From Climacteris rufus (Eukaryota; Chordata; Aves; Passeriformes; Climacteridae): a stretch of DNA of 64,000 nucleotides. This document shows positions 33,601-47,056 of the stretch, one piece after another (the stretch's first letter is position 1; each line of letters starts with the position of its first letter). The position numbers and the translations under genes are program-made. Under the pieces are notes generated by a model. The model saw nothing but the letters and a program-made list of their open reading frames with translations, searched no databases and was not told the origin of the DNA. The stretch covers positions 636,896-700,895 of the forward strand of contig VZRZ01005377.1 of assembly GCA_013398175.1 (NCBI GenBank), in the 5' to 3' direction.

Positions 33601-36600
33601 AAAGAAGAAAGCAATCTGTGCTAAAAGACTTTTCTAAAAGTTGGGAATGCATGTAATCAGAATTTAACTTATTCCTGGAAAGTGATTTAGAATATGCCAA
33701 ATAAATTAAATTCCATTCTGCAAGATGAACAATTAATGGGGCTCCTAATTTAGAAAGCATCACCATTCAGAAATGGCCTTTAAGCCTGTTTAACCTTAAG
33801 CATATGTTGAAAACCCACTGAATTCAGCTGGAAATTAAACACGGAAAAGAAGAGGAGGTTGAGCATGTCTACTCAGTAGTTTGCATTAGTAATGCTCCAT
33901 ACTTCAGGAGATCCTTTCATCTCATGAGAAAATGGTGCTTCACAAATACTGGTGGCCAACCAGTGCAGCTTCCATCTGACAGGACATAGAGCTCAGAAAG
34001 GAGAAGCAAGGGTGCAGATCTCTGAGACAGACCAAGTGCAGCCACCTCCTCCCTGTAACAGTGGACGTGGAACAAAGGAGCCATCTCACATTCAGTGACC
34101 TTGCAATGGCCAGCAATTGTTACCCACCCTTAGGCCATAAGAATGAACCTACTGCTGCTAATTTCTATTTTAAGTGCAGTGGAATGTTGCGGTCACACTG
34201 ATACCACTCTGCAGCCGCTGCTGGCAAGTGCTAGCATAACATTTAATGACAATCACTGCATGTATAGAAGTGATACTGGCCATTGGGAAGCAGTTGTTGT
34301 AGGAATGTTGCTTCTGCTCTCACAGTTGCTCTAAAGCCTATTAGAAACTGCGTTTTCCCATTTTTATACTGACATTTGTGTAATTTTAGCTTCTACATTT
34401 TGGCAAATACCGCCTTGTATTTTTGGCTCACCCCTAAGTTATCTGAAGCAGAGCAGTGTGATTCCAGGCAGAAGAAGGCAGAATTGTCTCAGAATAACAA
34501 GCAGATTTTTTTTAATGCAGTGCAAATGGTTCATACATTATTTTTGCATGAATCAGACATTTATTTTCTAAAGGGAGAAAGGGTGGGGGTAGGAAGGCAA
34601 AATCTTTTACTTAAATCCTCTCATAGTTCTTTGCTGAATATCAGCTTCTAGAGACAAGCCAGTGTATGCTAGGCTTCTTGGTTATTGTGCTTTTGGAGAT
34701 TAGCTGTTTTGAGTCATGAGGGTGTGTTACCTCATCCCAATTACAGAACTCCAGTAGAAATGGTAAAAACAGGCAGCATGAAGGAAGAAAAAGAACTTTT
34801 CTAGCATTCACGGGACATTCACATGAGCTGCATGGGCAGGATGAAATCATGCAACTGCCAAAGAACAAAAGCAAGTAGTAGAAAATGAACAATTATGAAA
34901 TAAAAGGAGTCCTACAAATACTAGAAGATGGAGACTGACTTGCTTTTATGCTGTGACCTTCCTTTGTGTTGTACTTTCAACCGTAGTACTCTACAGACAA
35001 GATGGCACCAACTAAACCTAAAAAATTGTTAACTGCCAAGATAATTCAAAGAATAATGAGGTTGCAACAACTGCAAAGATGCAAAGAAAACTGATGTCAG
35101 TTATCTCTTCACAGAGCTCAGTGAGAAGGAATCAAATGCTTAATCCTTAAAATGAATGGGTTTAAAACCTGAGATCACAGCTCAGCTTATCAGGACAGGC
35201 TGATGTACAGCATTACGCAGAAGTCACAAGGCTGAGCCTTTGCTTATGTTTAATTTCAAGAAATTTGTTCTGCAGCACATTATAGCACTTTTACAGTGAA
35301 GGGAGAAAACTTACTGTTTGCAGAGAACTATATGAATTAAACTTTTAAAGTAAAAGGAATGCCAGTAATAAGTTCACATTTCTAATAAGATAACTCTTGG
35401 GACTTGCTTGTGACTTGAATTGAGAGACTGCAGGAGTAAGAAAATTTAGGAAATCTCCTTTTTACACTGTGTGTGTTAACCAGTCCTTGGACTCTCACTG
35501 CTGGGAGAGGACTTCTCCTTACAGCAGATGTGCAAGGTCAGGGAATGGGTGTAGACTTGGCCCCTCCCAACCTCTGGCCATCATGGCCGATCATAGAAAG
35601 GTCAAGAACTACCAGTATATATTGCTTTTAAAGGGCCACCCTTCTAGACAAGGAAAAAAACAGCACATGCCTGTGGTACTTCAGAGAAATATCCCCTTTG
35701 CATGAATTCCTAGAGACAGCAGCACACTATTGCTGCAGTCATAGCTGTCACAGTGTAGTCCTAATTGATTTGTTCTGTCCCTGGCTGAATATTGATGAAG
35801 ATCCATCCCCACATGTATTGCTTTGATTCCTACTCTCAGTTTTATTTGGAGTCTCATGACACTGACTCTTATGCCAGATGCTGGAATCATGGTATTGCAT
35901 GAGAACTTTTGCTTTCATTTCGAGCATGTTACTGTATTAATTTGCATAACCCATGTGTACCAAGGGTGTACCAAGTCATTTGCCATTGAATAAGGGTGTG
36001 GATCACAAACATGAAGCATCTTAAGGGCAGACTTTTAGAACCATCTCTTGCAAGCATAAACAGTCATGGAATAAGCCTCAGTTTCTCTCATCTTCTTTGG
36101 GTGTTCTTCTAAAGGAATATAGCTGCATCTGTCTTTTCACCCATGCTTTGAAATCCCACTTCCCAGCATTCTAGCAAACCCAGTATCTGCCAGGGAGAAT
36201 TGCATGGAATGGGTGTCTGATCTCCAGCAACTGGGCTGTAGGAACTGTAGAACCATGGATAGAAAGCAGAGGCTGCTGCAGTGGAGTGCACACTGGAGCA
36301 GCCTGCTTGGGTTAAGATTTACTGTAACAATAGCCTTTGTCCCTCACCAACCTACTTCTGTTTGGAGCTCTGCTTCATACATTGATAACATAGAAAAATA
36401 TGCTGAATAGAGCATTTATGGGAACCATGGGGAGAGTAGTTTTCTGAAAAAGCAGTTTTAAAATGGCAAAAATAAGGTATCACATGCAATGAACCCAAAC
36501 TTATTATTAACATACTGACAAAAGCCCTTGTAATTTCCACACTGATCTCATGATTTTTCTGGCTCAACTCATAATTTTCAAGTTTTTTAAAGCTGACAGT

Positions 36601-37578
36601 ATATATTCTTTCATTATGTACCCTGACATTTTCTCCCCTGGGTGCTTGTACAAGAACAAATTCAATACACTGAATACAGTACCAAGCTTTCAAGTATGAA
36701 GTGGAAAAGAAAGAGAGAAAAAGGAGCATGAACTCCTCATTAACAAATTGACCATCACTGTTCACTGGCCTGATGTTTGAGCATTTCTTCTTCAGGGGCA
36801 TGACTGGAGCAGGGATGGAGCAGTGACACTAGCCCATCAAGCAAGTCCTGGACATGTGCCTGCTGTTAGACCAACACTACTGTGATTCTTAGCTGATGGT
36901 TAGAAGCAGCAGTAACAACAACCACAAAAAATGGAGTGGTCTATCTGTAGTGCCTGTCAGCAGTTTACGAACACCATACTTTCCCTCAAACTTTTTACCC
37001 CTTATTGTATTACAGTTTCACCCCAGTGGCTTAGTATGTCCAGTATATTAAAAAAAAGTCACAGAAAAGTAATACTGTTTAACGAGTTACAGCCTGAAGC
37101 ATGTAATCCATGGATAGCCATATGTCTGGGGAGATGACAGGTTTAAGTGATGAGCCTTGTTGCATGTGTACACCATTCCTCAGGAACCTATCGCTTTGAT
37201 TTAAAAGGTACGGTGCACTTGGCTTGCTCCTCCCAACATGTGCTAATGTTCTGTGTTTTCTGCTGTAATGGATTACTTAGCAATTCATACTAATGTTTTG
37301 GAGGCAAATTGCTTTCCCATGTTTTATATTATGAACACTTGTTCGGGTCTGGTTCTGTGAGGAACTGTGTGCTTTCAACTGCCAGTTAAAACCATGCTAA
37401 TGGAAGGCACGCTACGCTTCCCAGATGTGCAGTGAAGGTCCCCTGGTGTAGACAGTGTGGATGCTCTCAGAATGTGGGGCTAATACCAGTGACTCATTAG
37501 AGGCACTGCACCAGATTGTCAGAGCACATAGGAGTAGCAATTCATTTTGTCAGGAACCACAGTGAGAAGATACTTTTT

Positions 37579-37602
37579 ATTCATTTATTTATTTATTTAT
37601 TT
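37579..37602 (+). repeat. (TTTA)n microsatellite
   Basis: About five and a half TTTA/ATTT units, ending in TTTGGTAGTG. Confidence 0.9.
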
Positions 37603-37983
37603 GGTAGTGCACAACCTAATTCCCATCTCATAGTAACACAAGGAAAATGTTTAAATCTCAGCTTTTCTAGTGCTCATAAAATATGTATTTAAAACCCTGT
37701 AATTTTCTGTACTCATAAGAATCGGAAGTAAATCACCTTCCTCATTCACTACTTATTTATAATAGCCACATATTGATAGGATAGCATATTTTACTATTCA
37801 TTGATGTGTTACTTTTCGGTAATGTATAAGCAAAGTTTGGAACTCCTTATTGTTGCTGTGTGTGAGTTATACTCAGACCCAAGAGAAGTACAATTCCATG
37901 CTACTCTATGTATTGGTGGCTTTTTTCCCAGGCTCCTCTGGATCCAGTAATTAAGTAAGCACTGAAAAAGAAAAGCACTGTGC

Positions 37984-38003
37984 AATTACTTAGTTAAGTA
38001 ATT
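37984..38003. repeat. 20-bp palindrome, 9-bp perfect arms
   Basis: AATTACTTA and TAAGTAATT flank a central GT. A related TAATTAAGTAA lies about 30 bp upstream, and AAGCACTG occurs twice between them. It may be a homeodomain-type dimer site or a chance AT-rich palindrome. Confidence 0.5.
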
Positions 38004-38110
38004 TGGAAATAGCTCCATGCTGGCTTGTCCTTACTCTAGGGTAGCATATGGAAAGGCCACACACCAGAAGAATTTTTTCTTTTTTCTTTTTCTTTTCATG
38101 GTACTTAACT

Positions 38111-38520
38111 AATCATGGAATCACAGAATATACTGAATTGGAAGGGTCCAAAAGGATAATCGGGTCCAAAAAGATAATCAGGTCCAGTTCCTGGCCCTGC
38201 ACAGGACCATCCATGAGTCACACCCAGTGCCTGAGAGCATTGTCCAAATACCTCTCAAACTTAGCCTGGTACTGTGACCACTTCCCTGGGGTGCCTGTTT
38301 CAATGCCCAACCACCCTCTAGATGAAAAACATTTTCCTGACATCTGACCTAAACCTCCCCTGACTGAGCTTCAGGCCGTTTCCTTGGGTCCTGTCACCGG
38401 TCATGAGAGTGAAGAGATCAGTGCCTGCCCCTCCACTTCCACTTGTGAGGATGTTGAAGACTGCGAGGAGGTCTCTGCTCGGCCTCCTTCTGTTGTTTAG
38501 ACCTTGCAGTGTCTCTAAAA
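38111..38520 (-). mobile_element. CR1 LINE fragment, minus orientation (first of a pair)
   Basis: AATCATGGAATCACAGAATA opens the reversed CR1 3' end. CCTCTCAAACTTAGCC, CCCTGGGGTGCCTGTTTCAA, TGCCCAACCACCCTCTAGAT, CTAAACCTCCCCTGACTGAG and GAGGTCTCTGCTCGGCCTCC follow the CR1 order into the 3' end of the reverse-transcriptase ORF. The tip carries a private tandem duplication of 18 bp (38144-38161 and 38162-38179). The 5' edge near 38520 is approximate. Confidence 0.92.
38144..38179. repeat. 18-bp tandem duplication inside CR1
   Basis: GGGTCCAAAAGGATAATC is followed by GGGTCCAAAAAGATAATC, with one mismatch. Other CR1 copies in the window have a single copy of this block, so the duplication arose in this copy or its subfamily. 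Confidence 0.85.
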
Positions 38521-38566
38521 GGAAACCTGGAATGTTGTTTTTGTTTCATCATCACTCTTTACATAA

Positions 38567-39240
38567 AATCATAGAATCATTAAGGTCTAAGATTGAGTCC
38601 AACAATCCACCCAGCACTACCATGTTCACTATGAAACCATGTTGCCAAGTACCACTTCCACACACTTTTTGTACACTTCCAGAGATGGTGACTCCACCAC
38701 TTCCCTGGGCAACCTGTTCCAAGCCCTTAGGTCTCCTCTAGTGAATAAATTTTCCCTAATATCTAATCTAAACCTCCCCTGGCACAACTTGAAAACATTT
38801 TCTCTCATCCTGTCACTAGTTACTTCGGACAAGACACTGATTCCGCCACCTGGCTACACCCTTCTTTTAGGCAGTTGTAGAGAGCAATAATGTCTCCCCT
38901 GAGCCTCCTTCTCTGCAGGATAAACAAACCCAGCTCCCTCAGTTGTTCCTCACAACTTGGAAGACTTGTGCTCCAGACTCTTCCCCAGTTCTGTTACCCT
39001 TCTCTGGATTAACTCCAGAACCTCAGTGTCTTGTAGTGAGGGGACCAGAACTGATCACTGGATGTTGCCTCACCAGTGCCTAGAACAGGGGGACAATCAC
39101 TGCCCTGGTCCTGCTGACCACACTATTGCTAATATAGGCAAGGATGCCACTGGTCTTCTGGGCTACCATGGCACAAGCTGGATCTTGTTCATGCAGCTGT
39201 CAACCAACACCCCTAGGTCCTTTTAAGCTGAGAATCTTTG
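38567..39240 (-). mobile_element. CR1 LINE, longest copy, minus orientation (second of a pair)
   Basis: AATCATAGAATCATTAAGGT begins the reversed 3' tip. The copy then runs about 670 bp into the ORF2 C-terminal region. In the minus-strand frame near 38629-38832 the peptide contains WNRLPREVVESPSLEVYKK, the conserved C-terminal segment of the CR1 reverse-transcriptase protein, and FRLDIRENLF before it. Upstream landmarks in reverse are CCCAGCTCCCTCAGTTGTTC, TCTGGATTAACTCCAGAACC and CAACACCCCTAGGTCC. It is 5'-truncated near AAGCTGAGAATC. It inserted about 45 bp from the copy at 38111, in the same orientation. It is non-functional. Confidence 0.95.
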
Positions 39241-40269
39241 CAGGAACTCCGATTCTTTGTGTTCCAACTCTCATCTCCATGAAACAATGAGACTAATTTG
39301 GGTGCTTAGTGAAGAAACCTAAGAGCTACCCGGGGAAGTTTGTAACTGTTGAAAATAAACTAAAATCATTATTTGAATGGCTTATTGCTGGATCATGCTT
39401 TTTGCCCAAGAGCCAAAAAGATAAGAGCAAAAAAAAAAAAAGTATAACAATATCTGGCAGGTACAGTGACTTGGTTATGGTGCAAATTTTGCAAGAGTAA
39501 TAGATAAAGAGATAGTAGTTCACCAAAAAGAGATTGAAGATTATTTTTTTATACTTGATAAATAAATGGATATCAAAAACTCAAATAAATAGTAAATAAA
39601 ATGGTTAGGAAATTATAGCAATTTATCCACCATGCAACAAGTACCCCCATACTTCCATACTTTTTGCATGGAAGCAAGTTTGAGTTTAGTGTAGATAAAT
39701 AGATATGAACAGAAATGCTATTGGCTATGCAGTGCCAGAATGCAGTCCCTCAGCAGAGTCTTGCACTGATTTTTAATGCATAGATATTATGGAAGACCAA
39801 ATAGATCATTCATATCCTATATTAATATGTCCCATGTTTATGCTCCAAGAAATTTAAAGCATGATTGAATACTTTTCCCTTAAATTATTTGTCGTTCTAT
39901 TCTGAAATATCTAACTCTAATCCCTGTTTCTATCTAGGGCTGAGTCCTATTGAACAGAGTTATTGAAATTTCATAAGAAAAGTTAGGCTGCAAATATTCG
40001 CTTACTGTTCTTAAGAAAATTCCACCTTGATTTTACAAGTTCAAGAAATCTTGGGGGTTTATCTGTTAGGAATTATTGAAGGTTTTTAAGGTTTTACTTA
40101 TAAAAGATTCAAATTACTGGAAAAATTTTTCCTCTAGTTTTGAGAAGTGTTGCCAAAAAAAAGAAAAAAACAGTGAATTTTGAGTTTTAGGTGAATCATC
40201 TTATACTATTTTTTGCCAGTTCCAGAAGGAGTTTCTGAAGGAGTCTTGGTTCTGGTTGCAATGTTCTAA

Positions 40270-40311
40270 ATATACATACATATATATATATATACACACA
40301 CATATATATAT
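40270..40311 (+). repeat. Compound (TA)n(CA)n microsatellite
   Basis: ATACATACA, a TA run, a short ACACACACA run and a second TA run ending at ATGTTAAAT. Likely length-polymorphic. Confidence 0.9.
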
Positions 40312-42342
40312 GTTAAATATACACAGACTCCCTGCTGCCATCACACATCATGTGGTTTATCCAAATCTGAAACTGACAAGCAGTAGTACACACCTTCATA
40401 TTACATTCCATTTGATGGGCGCCAGTGAACTGGACACTGTTGTGTCTGTGTCTGCTGTGGCTTTAGCTCCCACAGATAGAAGTAAACAATACCCAAGGCA
40501 AAGTCTGCAGAGACTGAGCTTCCACCCAGCCTTCTTTAATCTTCAGCCAGTTGGACAGCTTGGGAGCACTTCAAGAATCCATACTGTATGTGAAAGGGAA
40601 TCCCATACCCTCAGGTTGTTTTTTTTTTCTTTTCTCAGTCATCACACTCCAGGCTTTGGGACATCATCCCCTTTTACTCTTTGTATTTGTGTATCTCTAG
40701 GTTTCATCAATCATTGGCACTTACATGTTTCCACATTGGAAGAACATGTGGTGAGAATTCAACATTCAATACAAATGCATTTCAACTAATTTGTGAATAC
40801 TATGGAAGGCTAAGTTTTAGTCCCCTCTGATTATTACAGTGCTGCATAGCAAGCTGTCATTCTGTTTTTATTTCCAGCTCAGTTCCATCCCACTGGTTGA
40901 ATGCAGGATCTGTTCATACACACAAAACTTGCCAGAGGCGAAACCTCTCCCAGCACAGGGAGTCTTTTGTCCCATATGTTCAAGTTCATGCAAAGTCCTG
41001 CCTCTGAACAATGACCAGAATCAGCATCAATACTCATTGCAACCAAAGATTTTAACTGTCTTTTTTAAGGTTTCATCAAAAATTTTGTATCTAAATGATG
41101 CTAGATACCTTCAAAATATGTACAGCACACATGTGAGCAGAATGGCTTCTCAGACCATAATATAGGTTAATATTTAAGCTTGCCAATGTGTGTGAGTGTA
41201 TCTTTGATCTGTGGGTGGCATTCTGTATCCAAATATGCAGTACAAATGTTATTTATCCTTTCAGTCAAGTCATTTGTGACTATCTGACTTTAAAGAAAAG
41301 CCAACAAGATTCCAGTTTTAAAATATAATATTCATAACTTCCCACTCCCCCCCCACTGCATTTCATGTTGCCAGACTCTCATTCAAATAGTTTTGCAAGT
41401 TCCAAACACCTAACAGTTAATTTGTAATACAAAACGATATATACAAGGAACTCTGTCTAGTCTCTCTAGCCAGGCAACTGAAGAGTTGGAATTCTTGATG
41501 AAGTTGAAGAGAAAAAAAAATCACAAATGCCTTATTCTATTAACCCTTTATACATCAATTGTTTAAACTACATAGGCTAATGGTTCATATATGTTCCTCT
41601 ACAAGGTAATATAAGCATTTTTTGTCATAAAATTTGGTACCCTCAAATTATTTTGCATGTTATACCATGTTTCAGGTATTAAAGAGTCTATCTAAAATTG
41701 TGAGGTGACTGACAACCGCCTACCTCCTGTAAAACAAACCTGCATTTTGTAGGGCAGGGGGTGGCTGAGAGCCAGAGCAGCTGGGGAGCCGGGGTGGAGC
41801 AGCTGGGTCAGGGCATGGCTGTGAGGCTGCAGGAAAGGTACTGGAGGAAGCTCTGACTGCTGGTGACTCACCCCTGGGCATTCACCTCCCAGAGACACTG
41901 ATGAATGAGTGCCAGAGTGGCATTAGGGCACCCAGTACAGGGTTAAGGACTCATGCTCATGGCGTGAAAAACTGGATCCTGAGCAGCAACCATTCATAGG
42001 TAGCCCTTGATTTTTTTTCAGGAAAGTAAGTGGCCTGGCTGTGCTACATTTCATGTGTTTACATTTGTCTATCTAAAATTAGCCTGTCCAAACCCACTTC
42101 TTTGGGCTGTGAAACAACATTCAGAGCTTCATGGATAAAGGTGTCTAAGGAGTCAGTGGAATTACACATTTTTGCTTGACCTCTTCTTCTAGACCTTTCC
42201 TGAGACCTAACAGGCCTGAGCTCAGCACTGTAGTTGCACAGCCACGCTCGATTTTGCAAACCATATTTTTACCATTACCATGGTAGGAGTAATGTACTTA
42301 CAGACATATGTAGATTAGATATAGATAAAGATGAAATAGATT

Positions 42343-42358
42343 GATAGATAGATAGATA
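42343..42358 (+). repeat. (GATA)4 microsatellite
   Basis: Four GATA units in a wider AGATA-rich context from 42310 to 42380. Confidence 0.85.
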
Positions 42359-45300
42359 CACAGATACAAAGAGATATAAAGTTGATAGAGGTAAAATGAA
42401 AGATAGAAGTAGATGCATGCACTGGTACAGGAGCGTGGCCATATTTCAGAGCTGGGTTGCCATTGTCCCTGGCTCTGTAGCAGGTACACAGACAAGTCTT
42501 GTGTCTGCTCAATACCAGAGTTGTTACAGCAATGAGAATCAGACCTTCAGATTTATTAAAAACATTTACAAAACTGTACAAATAAAATCTAAAAGTCTGC
42601 AGCCAATTAATAGCTGTGGTTCTGCAGGAGCTGTTATTATTGCACTGTACACAAGAAATATTTCACATTAAAATAAGCAACAAAATTTGAATACTTCTGT
42701 TCCAAAAATGAAGGGACTAACTGGAAACTTTCAGGAACCTCTGACAACATGGGCCTCACAGCATGCTGTGGAGCTTTCCTGGCTATGTCCTGCAGAGTGG
42801 AGCTAGTACACAATATACCCCCCTCCTGCAGCACCATAATTTTCTCTCTGGACATTTATTTTTATAGAGTTATAAAAGTGTTCAAATTTAATAATTCTTA
42901 GCACAAATTTCTCAACGTAAGTGCATCAGGTATGTTTCTTCATTCAAGAATGTCTGAAAGAGTTGTGTTAATGGGACCTCTTTTTGGTAGAATTAGACTT
43001 TGGCCTGGCATTGGTTGCCTCCAGGGAAATCCATTCTCCTCGACTCAGAATGATTTTCACTGTGAATGGGTGTACTTTTGAAAGTTTCCCAAGTGAGGAA
43101 TTTCCAGCAATACACAGAGATTTTGCAATTTGTGACTTTTTGTTTTTAAGAAAAAGAAACTGAACTGGGGTCAAAACATTCTTGGGACAATGCACAGGAC
43201 AAATCCTGTAGCTTACCTTGCACAAGTTTATGTGTTCACCTCCTTGGTCAACAGTCAGTAAACCTCAGAGAGCATATAAATATTGGTCAAGAAAATAACA
43301 TTTTATGGTTGTAAATTAGAGTTGACATTGTATGTTAACAACAAAATTGGCTGATTAATGCCAAATACACTTGTTAATGAGTATCTAATTTTAACTGATT
43401 TGTGTATGCATGATTTACTGCCTCACACTATTGTCTTTTTTTTACTTCAGGCATTCTGCTTTATCTAGTTTTCTGGCAGCAGTAATCATTTATTTCCTGA
43501 GGTATTGGAACATGACACAGGCTGTTCTTGCACTGGAATAAGGTGCAAAATACACCCTAATCAATCCTGTCATGCAAGTGTAGCCATGAGGGTCGAAGCA
43601 GAGCCTGTGATGGGAACTCATCACACACAAGAGTTCTCCCCACTTCAAGATTGCCCTGTTGTGGCAATCAGGATCCACTTCAAGAGGCTTTTTCCTCTTC
43701 TTACAAGGGCTAAATCCCTGTTATCTCAGTGACTGGCTAATTCCTACCTACATCTGCTAAGCTTGGAAGGACTCCTGCTGACAGACCCCAGTTCAGTCTG
43801 GTGACATGCTAGGACCATGTTTTATTCAGGCTTTATGATGCCTTTATTTTCCAACACTGTCCAAGCCTGAACTGAGATGACTGTGCTAGCATGCAGTCCC
43901 TGACTCAGAAGCACAGCAGTCTGAATAGACTTGGCAGGAGAACACCAAGAGAGGAAACAGATTGAAGGGACTTGCCCAGCAGACAAGCTGCAGCTCATAT
44001 CTAGGCTCCTGGACAGGTAAACGGAGATGATCTTTGGATTGCTGTTCTTGGGATACAGGACGGTGCAAGTCCTGAAGGACTCCCAGACAGCAGGAAACTC
44101 ACCAGGTGATGCTGTTGTGTACCACAGAAGGAGGTGGCTGCCAAGAGTGGCACCACAATGTGGCCTGCCCAAGAAGAAAGGTTTACGCTGAACCAGTGTG
44201 TCTGTGTGTGTTCTTTCCTCAAGTGTTGCTGCTTCTGCACACGAGGAGGGACACAGACAGTGATGAGGGACAGCAGGGGCTGCTGCAATAGGACAGGGAG
44301 GGTGACTTGGCACTTCAACTCCCAGTGGTTGAACTACCATGGCACTACTGCCTCCTCTTTCCCTTTATCTTTTTCTCTGTATCCACACTCCTTCCACCTC
44401 TCCTCCATGCAATGGTTCGGTCATCGTGGCAGTACAACACCTTTTCTCCTCCCTTTCCTCTCCCATTTCCTTCTTTGCCCTGTGGGCTGGATATCAGCCC
44501 AGGGAGAAGACAACACATAGGAAGGGACAGTATGTCAGGGATGGTGGTAGGCCACAAGGTAAGGAAGAGGCCAGGCACAGTGGGAGGCTAAGACTGAAAG
44601 GCCTGTGCTCTAGATCTAAGGAGAAAAAAGAGAAAAAGAGGGTTATCCCACAACCCGTATCCCCACATGCCTCTATGAACCACAGCTCTCTCCTCAGGGT
44701 CCTCACTCCCACCCTTCTCCCCGGGCCACCAAGAGAAATCTGAGTGTCTTCACACAACTGAGAAACCTCCAGTCATCTCTGCTGATTCCATCATTTGTAT
44801 TTGATAGAAATACGTAAATATAAAATACTGTGAATAGGACTTCATCATTTCCACCCTGCTTCTTCACCTCTCAGCTAATTTCATTTGCTATGACATGCAG
44901 CCATGAGGTTTATATTTTCCCTATAGTCCCTCTTTCCCAGAAGTCTTGTACTGATTGTAAAGGCATATAGAAACTGGGTATTATCCTTGAAATGGTCTGT
45001 AAGTTCTTTTCCTTGTCTATAATTAAGAAGTTTCCAGAACAATTCCAGGGAACCAGTTTAATGAAGTATTGAATATTGCCCCTGCTGAGGGCAGATCTGC
45101 TCCATCTTTTTATTTGATGATTGTGTAGAGAATAAGTAACACAATATGCTTACAAAAATTACCACTGATGCCTTCCCATACTTGTTAAAAATATAGACTT
45201 GCAAAGATATTTGATTTCAACATTATTTCAGAAAATTTGCTATAGTATTGTATGCAACTGTTCTGAAACATGTGCAACCTCAATTTTCTTCACCCAGAGT

Positions 45301-46923
45301 CAGCAAGAAATGCAACCCCCTGTCCCACCTGGAAGTGATCTCTCTTTCTGGCCCAACAATTGTAGTACGTCCAGCTAAGCTGGTAATTATGATTGTTAGT
45401 GTTGCCATGATTTCTTAAGATCTCATTCTAATAGCAGGCAATCACAAAACAATATTAAACATGCCAGTGTTAATTATGCTTATTCTTTAGACAAATGTGC
45501 TGTCACTGAACTGATGTGTTAGAAAAAATTTGAGGACCTTTGACAAGCACAGTGTCATACTCAAACATATGTGGGCACTCAGTACTGAAAGAAATAATGC
45601 CAGATGTGTGTTTGCACAATAGTATGATTCATGATTACTGAAATCTGTGTGATGGAAAAAATTCAGTCCTTTTTTAACCATTTTGATATTATTTTCCATT
45701 GAAACACTGCCCTTCTTTCATGACTTTGACACAGAGGACCTTTCTCTTTCCCTCTTCATAGTTCTTTCTTTTCTTTCAGGTAAAAAGCATCATGTCATGG
45801 ATGCCACTGCTCCAGCTGGAAGACATTCTTCAGACGTAATTGGATTCTGGGATTCCCCTTAGATGCCAACTGCCAGCCTGTACAATTTGAAAGTCAATAA
45901 TTTTATTGACTTTAGTCAATTAAAGTATTTAGGTATTTAGTCAGATCATATTTTTACAGTCCAAAGCCACAAGCTATTCCCTCACATGACGAGATTTGTG
46001 CTCATAATATTTTGTGTGTCCTCATGCAGACTTTGCTCTCAAAAGAATTACTTCCATAGTTATTTGTAACATTAGACTGTATTTCTTCAGAAATGTGAAA
46101 TCCTGCACTTTTAGATTATTTCTATTCTAGTAAAATGCAAGAAGCGTTTTCTCCTAAGAAAATGTCTTTCACAGAGAATTACCTCTAAAAGGCTTTAACA
46201 TTCAGAGTATAAAAAAACTTCAAAATGCTCAAACACAGGATTAGTCCTGTTTGAAAGACCTGTTCAGGGTACAGTGGGATTTCTGTGATTGCTGCTTGCA
46301 GAGGACATTGCACATTTCCAGAGCTAGGCTCCTACATAGCCAAATCCTCATACAGGGAGCGTACAATGGACAATGTCTCAGCCTCATGCTGCAGCACAGC
46401 TCTTGTAGACCTTGTCAACACCACTCTATCTCCTGCACAGCTGCAGTCCCCTCCTCTGCTCATTGCCCTGCTCTGTATTTGTGAGAGGTCCATGCTTTTG
46501 GTCCAAGATAAGCAAAAGGAAGCATCTTCTGGGAGAGGACAGACACGGCACAAGAGCTCTTGAGAACAACGTGCCATCCTAATGAGAAACATTGATGCGA
46601 ACATTCCTGCCTTCACTATCATCTTGGGCATTGCCAGGTTTTGTGTCAAGGGCTTACATTCAAATGCTATACTTCATTCCATGAGGATCTCAAGAGCACC
46701 AAAGAGATGAAGGATATTGCTCTGGCAGGCTCTCCATACAGAAATAAATGCAGTTCTCAGGCACTTGTCTGCCCCAGTCCTTACAGACAACAATAGGATA
46801 CGTGCTTTTCTGCGCACAGTAGTTTTCCCTCTAAAAGTTAGCTCCCTATTTCCTGCCAGGTGTCTTGCTTTCCACTGGTTTAGGCTCATTTTATTTTATG
46901 GCTGAGCCTATTTAAATGAATAT

Positions 46924-47056
46924 CTCTATGGAGATATTGAAAACCTGAGCGGACATGTGCCTGGGCCACCTGTTCCAGCTGACCCTGCTGGAGCTGGGGA
47001 TGGGCTAGATGACCTTGGAGTTTTCTCCCAGCCTCAGCGATTCTGTGGCCCTGTGA
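46924..47056 (+). mobile_element. CR1 LINE 3' end fragment
   Basis: TCTATGGAGATATTGAAAAC, CACCTGTTCCAGCTGACCCT, GCTGGAGCTGGGGATGGGCT, AGATGACCTTGGAG and the tail GATTCTGTGGCCCTGTGA match the last 130 bp of CR1 in order. The tail is a mutated form of the usual ATTCTGTGATTCTGTGA. It is strongly 5'-truncated. Confidence 0.88.

Larger units (their letters stand above)
21481..38110. other. Intergenic, no gene recognised
   Basis: No coding exon was found. Contents: an (AAAAC)n repeat (24377-24401), a moderately CpG-rich stretch (about 25400-25600), three minus-strand CR1 pieces (25831, 26121, 28441), a CTCF-like site (26869-26881), A/C and CAA repeats (26962-26994, 28244-28276), a (CT)7 run (30610-30623), (TTTA)n (37579-37602), and a 20-bp palindrome (37984-38003). 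The longest frames (about 148-149 codons, minus strand at 22063-22509 and 36352-36801) show no domain and no splice logic. Confidence 0.6.

Noticed and set aside
36352..36801. 149-codon minus-strand frame
   Set aside because: No family resemblance or conserved motif. Single open frames of this length are expected a few times in 64 kb of both strands.
40256..40789. 177-codon plus-strand frame
   Set aside because: It runs through the TA/CA microsatellite and has random-looking composition.
41700..41900. GC-rich stretch as a possible exon or promoter
   Set aside because: CpG is depleted relative to GC, and no splice pair gives a protein-like frame.
43822..44340. 172-codon minus-strand frame in a GC-richer stretch
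   Set aside because: Pro/Ser/Cys-rich composition typical of antisense or GC-rich non-coding DNA, and no domain.
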